64,000 nucleotides of DNA from Myceligenerans pegani. GTDB taxonomy: Bacteria; Actinomycetota; Actinomycetes; Actinomycetales; Cellulomonadaceae. A model generated the notes under the pieces. The model had not been told where the DNA came from and did not search any database. It worked only from the letters and a program-made list of their open reading frames with translations. Each line of letters begins with the position of its first letter. Positions within the stretch are counted from its first letter, which is position 1. Shown here one piece after another: positions 61,277 through 64,000 of the stretch. The stretch lies in the NCBI RefSeq assembly GCF_014892515.1, contig NZ_JADBGR010000056.1, positions 26,764-90,763 on the forward strand. The letters are read 5' to 3'. The position numbers and the translations under genes are program-made.

Positions 61277-64000
61277 TCAGGCGCCGTAACCTCGGTCCCA
61301 GAAGCCGAGCGGGGTGAACGTGACCTGCTCGATCTGGTCGTCGCCCTTCTCCCCGCCGTCGTCCGGGCACCGTCGCCCGAACAGGGCCGCGAACCAGTTC
61401 GGCGCGTCGGAGCCGTCCTGGCAGGTCTCGGCCTGCTCGCAGCCGACCGGCGCCACCTCGTAGCTCCGTTCGACCGTGCGCACGGCACCCTCGAAGTCGC
61501 GGCTGAGCCGCACGAGCACCTGCGAGTCGGGGACGGGGGCGTCCGAGAGCGGCAGGACGAGCGTCGCGTTCCCTCCCGCGGGCACCTCCACCTCGTCACC
61601 GCGCCATCCGGAGTACTTCCCGACGAGCGTGCCCCGCCAGGTCGCGGTGCCCGTGTTCCGCACGTCCGCCACCACCCGTTCGTGGCCGTCCACGCACTGC
61701 GCCTCGAGGTGGGCCTTGATCGAGTCGTCGGGCCAGCCGAGCAGGGCGCAGGACAGGAACGACACGTCGATCTCGGCGAGCGCGTCCTTGTCCGACAGCA
61801 GCGGCAGCTTCCCGGTGCCCCACGGCACGCGGGCCACCACGACGCCGGTCTCACCCGCCGCCACCGTGTGTGTCGTGTCGCCCAGCCGGAAGGTCACGGG
61901 CAACGTCGAGGAGGTGTTGTCCACCGGGATGCGGAAGGTCCCGATCGAGGCGTCGCGCCCGGCGTCGTAGGCGCACTCCGCGCCCATCGTGTGCTGCCCG
62001 ACGTACGACGGCGCGATCACCGCCCGCTCGTACGTCACCCTTGGGTCGGCCTGGGGCTTCGCCGGGCCGGGAGGCGGATCGCCGTCCTTGTCGAACGTCC
62101 ATCGGGCCAGCTGAAACGTCACTTCGCCGGGGTCCAGCCGCCGGTGCTCCGTGGCCACCACGAACGAGTCGCGACCGCCCGCCGGCACGGTCCGGACCTC
62201 GGAGACCAGCCGGCCGGACTTCGCCCCGACGACCATCTTCACGCTCATGGCCTCGTCCGACGTGTTCTTCAGAGTGCCCCGGACACCGACCCGGCCGCCG
62301 GCGTTCACGGTCTCGGCCGACGCCGTCGCCTCCCAGCTCGGGTCGTAGCAGTCCACGGCACGGAGCTCGCCCGCCGGCACGCGGTGCTCGTAGGCCGTGC
62401 CCTCCACGGTCCGGGTGAACACCCAGGTGGCGGGCCCTGCCGGGGAGCGGATGCCCTCGTTCCTGCGAAGCGTCACGCTCTCGCCGGGGGCGACCGGGTC
62501 CGGATGGGAGACGGTGTCGCCCGCGGCTTCGAGCGCCACGAGCACGGTCCCGGGCATCGTGTTGGTGTACGTCCCGGAGATCTCGGCCTTCGCCTCGGCC
62601 AGCCCGCCGGACGCGAGACACGTCGCCGCGAGCGCTCCCACGCCCTGCGCGGCGCCCGCCCACGCCGATGTCACCGTGACCTGGGCCCGGGCGTCCAGCG
62701 CGTGGGTGACGCCGGCAGGCACCACGCTCGCCGTCCCCGCGGCCTGCGCGGCGCCGGCCGCGGCCCCCGGGAGGGCGACGACGGCGAGCGGCAGGTCGCG
62801 CCAGTTCCCCGGCACGATGCGCGACGGTTCCCCGATCCGGCAGGACCAGGTCCGCGCCTCGACACTCGTGCACGTGAGCACGTCCTGTTCCGCGGCCGGC
62901 CGGACTCCTTCGGGCAGCCGTACCGCCACGGACCAGCCCGACGCGGCGTCCAGGTCGCCGGTGTTCCCGATCCGCAGGGGAAGGACGCCTCGGCCGGGCG
63001 ACATGAGCCCTGTGGCCTCGGCCTGCGCCGTGAGCTCCGGCCCGAACGACTCGACCTTCCGGGCGGGGAGTTCCATGGCGGTCGCGCCGATGTCGTCGGC
63101 CCGCAGCTCGGCGGCGATCGGGTAGCTGCCACCGGCCCGCGCCCGGACGGTGACCTGCACCTCGCGCGTCTCGCCGGCGCTCAGCAGCCCGACGTCGCAC
63201 AGCACCGCTCCGGGCTCGGAACCCGGCGTGCAGATGGTTCGGACCGGCGCGGTCGGTTCGCCCGACGGCTCATGGCTCGCGCCGCCGGTAGCTCCGGCGC
63301 TCGTCCCGGATCCTGCGCCGCCGCCCGTGGTGGTGTTCGTGCCGCCGGTCGATGTCCCGCCGCCCCCGTCCGCGGCGGCGTCGTCCGTCGTCGTGGCGTC
63401 CTTGCCGCCGGCCGGCCTGCCGCCGGCGGCCTTGCCGCCGTTGCCGCTTGCCCCACCGCCGGCCGGCTCGACCCCCGACCGCCCCCCGTCGGAGAGCTGG
63501 TCGTCCGTGGCCTTGGTACCGGCGGCCGTGTTGTCCGCGACGATCGACCTCCCGATGCCGGTGCCCGACGGCGAGTCCTGGGCGGCCATCGTCATGCCCT
63601 CGGGGAGCGTGAGGTGCACGGTGGTGCCCGTGACCTCGGCGCCGCCGGTGTTCTCCAGCGTGAGCAGGAGGTCCTGTGCCTGTCGGGGCTGCAGCGGCGC
63701 GTCGTCGGCACCGGCGAAGGACAGCGAGAGGTCCTCGGCGACCGGCAGCAGGTTGGCCGGCTCGGTGGCGTCGCCCTCGGGCGGGACGGACGGCTCCACA
63801 CCCGCCGTGGGCGGGGGCGACGGCGATGCCTGGGGTGAGGCCGCGACCACCACCGGCGCCCCCTCCGGTTCCGCCTCGGCGTGGGACCCCATGATCTGCA
63901 ACGCGGCGACGACGGTCGCGACCGTGATCGCACCGGCGGCCACCGCGCCTCCCGTCGCCGCGGCACCACCCGCGCCCACGACGCCGACGGCGGTCGCGCC
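61277..64000 (-). CDS. Large membrane-anchored surface protein, start outside the window
   Basis: The frame is open to the window's right edge. About 908 residues are visible, starting with an Ala/Gly/Val-rich hydrophobic segment (AAGAITVATVVAALQI) that is a membrane helix. After it comes a Pro/Ser-rich stretch, a beta-rich domain, then a Gly/Ser/Thr-rich linker (about 160-230) and several Ig-like or DUF11-like beta domains up to the Cys-containing tail (CEQAETCQDG). It is probably anchored by the N-terminal helix, with the rest outside. What precedes the helix (possibly a cytoplasmic or regulatory domain) is off the window, so the full function is unknown. Confidence 0.75.
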   Translation of the reverse strand, partial: GATAVGVVGAGGAAATGGAVAAGAITVATVVAALQIMGSHAEAEPEGAPVVVAASPQASPSPPPTAGVEPSVPPEGDATEPANLLPVAEDLSLSFAGADDAPLQPRQAQDLLLTLENTGGAEVTGTTVHLTLPEGMTMAAQDSPSGTGIGRSIVADNTAAGTKATDDQLSDGGRSGVEPAGGGASGNGGKAAGGRPAGGKDATTTDDAAADGGGGTSTGGTNTTTGGGAGSGTSAGATGGASHEPSGEPTAPVRTICTPGSEPGAVLCDVGLLSAGETREVQVTVRARAGGSYPIAAELRADDIGATAMELPARKVESFGPELTAQAEATGLMSPGRGVLPLRIGNTGDLDAASGWSVAVRLPEGVRPAAEQDVLTCTSVEARTWSCRIGEPSRIVPGNWRDLPLAVVALPGAAAGAAQAAGTASVVPAGVTHALDARAQVTVTSAWAGAAQGVGALAATCLASGGLAEAKAEISGTYTNTMPGTVLVALEAAGDTVSHPDPVAPGESVTLRRNEGIRSPAGPATWVFTRTVEGTAYEHRVPAGELRAVDCYDPSWEATASAETVNAGGRVGVRGTLKNTSDEAMSVKMVVGAKSGRLVSEVRTVPAGGRDSFVVATEHRRLDPGEVTFQLARWTFDKDGDPPPGPAKPQADPRVTYERAVIAPSYVGQHTMGAECAYDAGRDASIGTFRIPVDNTSSTLPVTFRLGDTTHTVAAGETGVVVARVPWGTGKLPLLSDKDALAEIDVSFLSCALLGWPDDSIKAHLEAQCVDGHERVVADVRNTGTATWRGTLVGKYSGWRGDEVEVPAGGNATLVLPLSDAPVPDSQVLVRLSRDFEGAVRTVERSYEVAPVGCEQAETCQDGSDAPNWFAALFGRRCPDDGGEKGDDQIEQVTFTPLGFWDRGYGA

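Overview
The window looks like chromosomal DNA of a very GC-rich, mycolate-free actinobacterium of the order Micrococcales. It most resembles the Cellulomonadaceae/Promicromonosporaceae, that is soil or plant-matter polymer degraders. The signs are uniformly high GC coding DNA, a mycothiol-type nitroreductase, F420/deazaflavin-type oxidoreductases, a DUF222-HNH gene, DUF5063 next to recR, three secreted plant/fungal glycan hydrolases (one GH16, two GH43), and many genes whose start codon sits 6-8 nt after a -10 hexamer (leaderless mRNAs). No rRNA operon, insertion sequence, prophage or CRISPR array is seen.

Layout. 0-5.9 kb: a secreted-protein/lipoprotein pair cut by the left edge, a rubredoxin-reductase-like flavoenzyme, a DAHP synthase gene preceded by an aromatic-rich leader peptide and attenuator, a glutamine-amidotransferase-like protein and a BASS symporter. 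5.9-9.9 kb: an autoregulated YtrA-type GntR operon with two ABC systems. 10-14.8 kb: asd-lysC (minus), a TSUP permease, a tandem repeat array, then recR-DUF5063 (plus). 15-19.9 kb: an ABC pair, a serine hydrolase and a membrane-anchored protein. 20-24 kb: dnaX with a very long linker, a Nudix hydrolase and a deazaflavin-type nitroreductase. 24.3-28.7 kb: DUF222-HNH protein, a VOC-ABC operon, SRP RNA (ffs) and tRNA-Ser(GGA). 28.9-32 kb: a MarR/FAD-monooxygenase divergent pair with large palindromic operators, then a LytR_C protein and a small DGxHR protein. 32-37.3 kb: a TetR-ABC exporter and an NCS2 uracil/xanthine permease. 37.4-43.8 kb: an LLM oxidoreductase, an Rv2466c-like protein, TetR, LacI, a GH16 glucanase and PnuC. 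43.8-50 kb: an acyl-CoA dehydrogenase and a polyprenol-type GT, two GT4 glycosyltransferases and an SGNH hydrolase. 50-58 kb: GH43 arabinanase, tRNA-Ser(CGA), an aldo-keto reductase, a methyltransferase, an ECF41-type sigma factor facing a carboxymuconolactone-decarboxylase-like gene, and a ricin-GH43 arabinanase. 57.8-64 kb: Sir2 deacylase, transglutaminase-like protein, tadA/upp and a large surface protein cut by the right edge.

The main regulatory observations are: (1) a ribosome-mediated attenuator before DAHP synthase; (2) two divergent, exactly spaced ECF41-like promoters between the sigma factor and its CMD target; (3) a dispersed REP-like palindrome family with at least three intergenic copies sharing a 24-nt core; (4) several unrelated intergenic minisatellites with periods of about 19, 20, 24, 28 and 42 nt; (5) a 30-bp perfect palindrome plus an 18-bp palindrome three helical turns apart, with the monooxygenase start codon inside the second.

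The usual actinobacterial ffs-dnaX-recR-lysC-asd neighbourhood is present but broken up over about 18 kb by transporter and enzyme genes. All functional calls rest on reading motifs and gene context. No database search was run.
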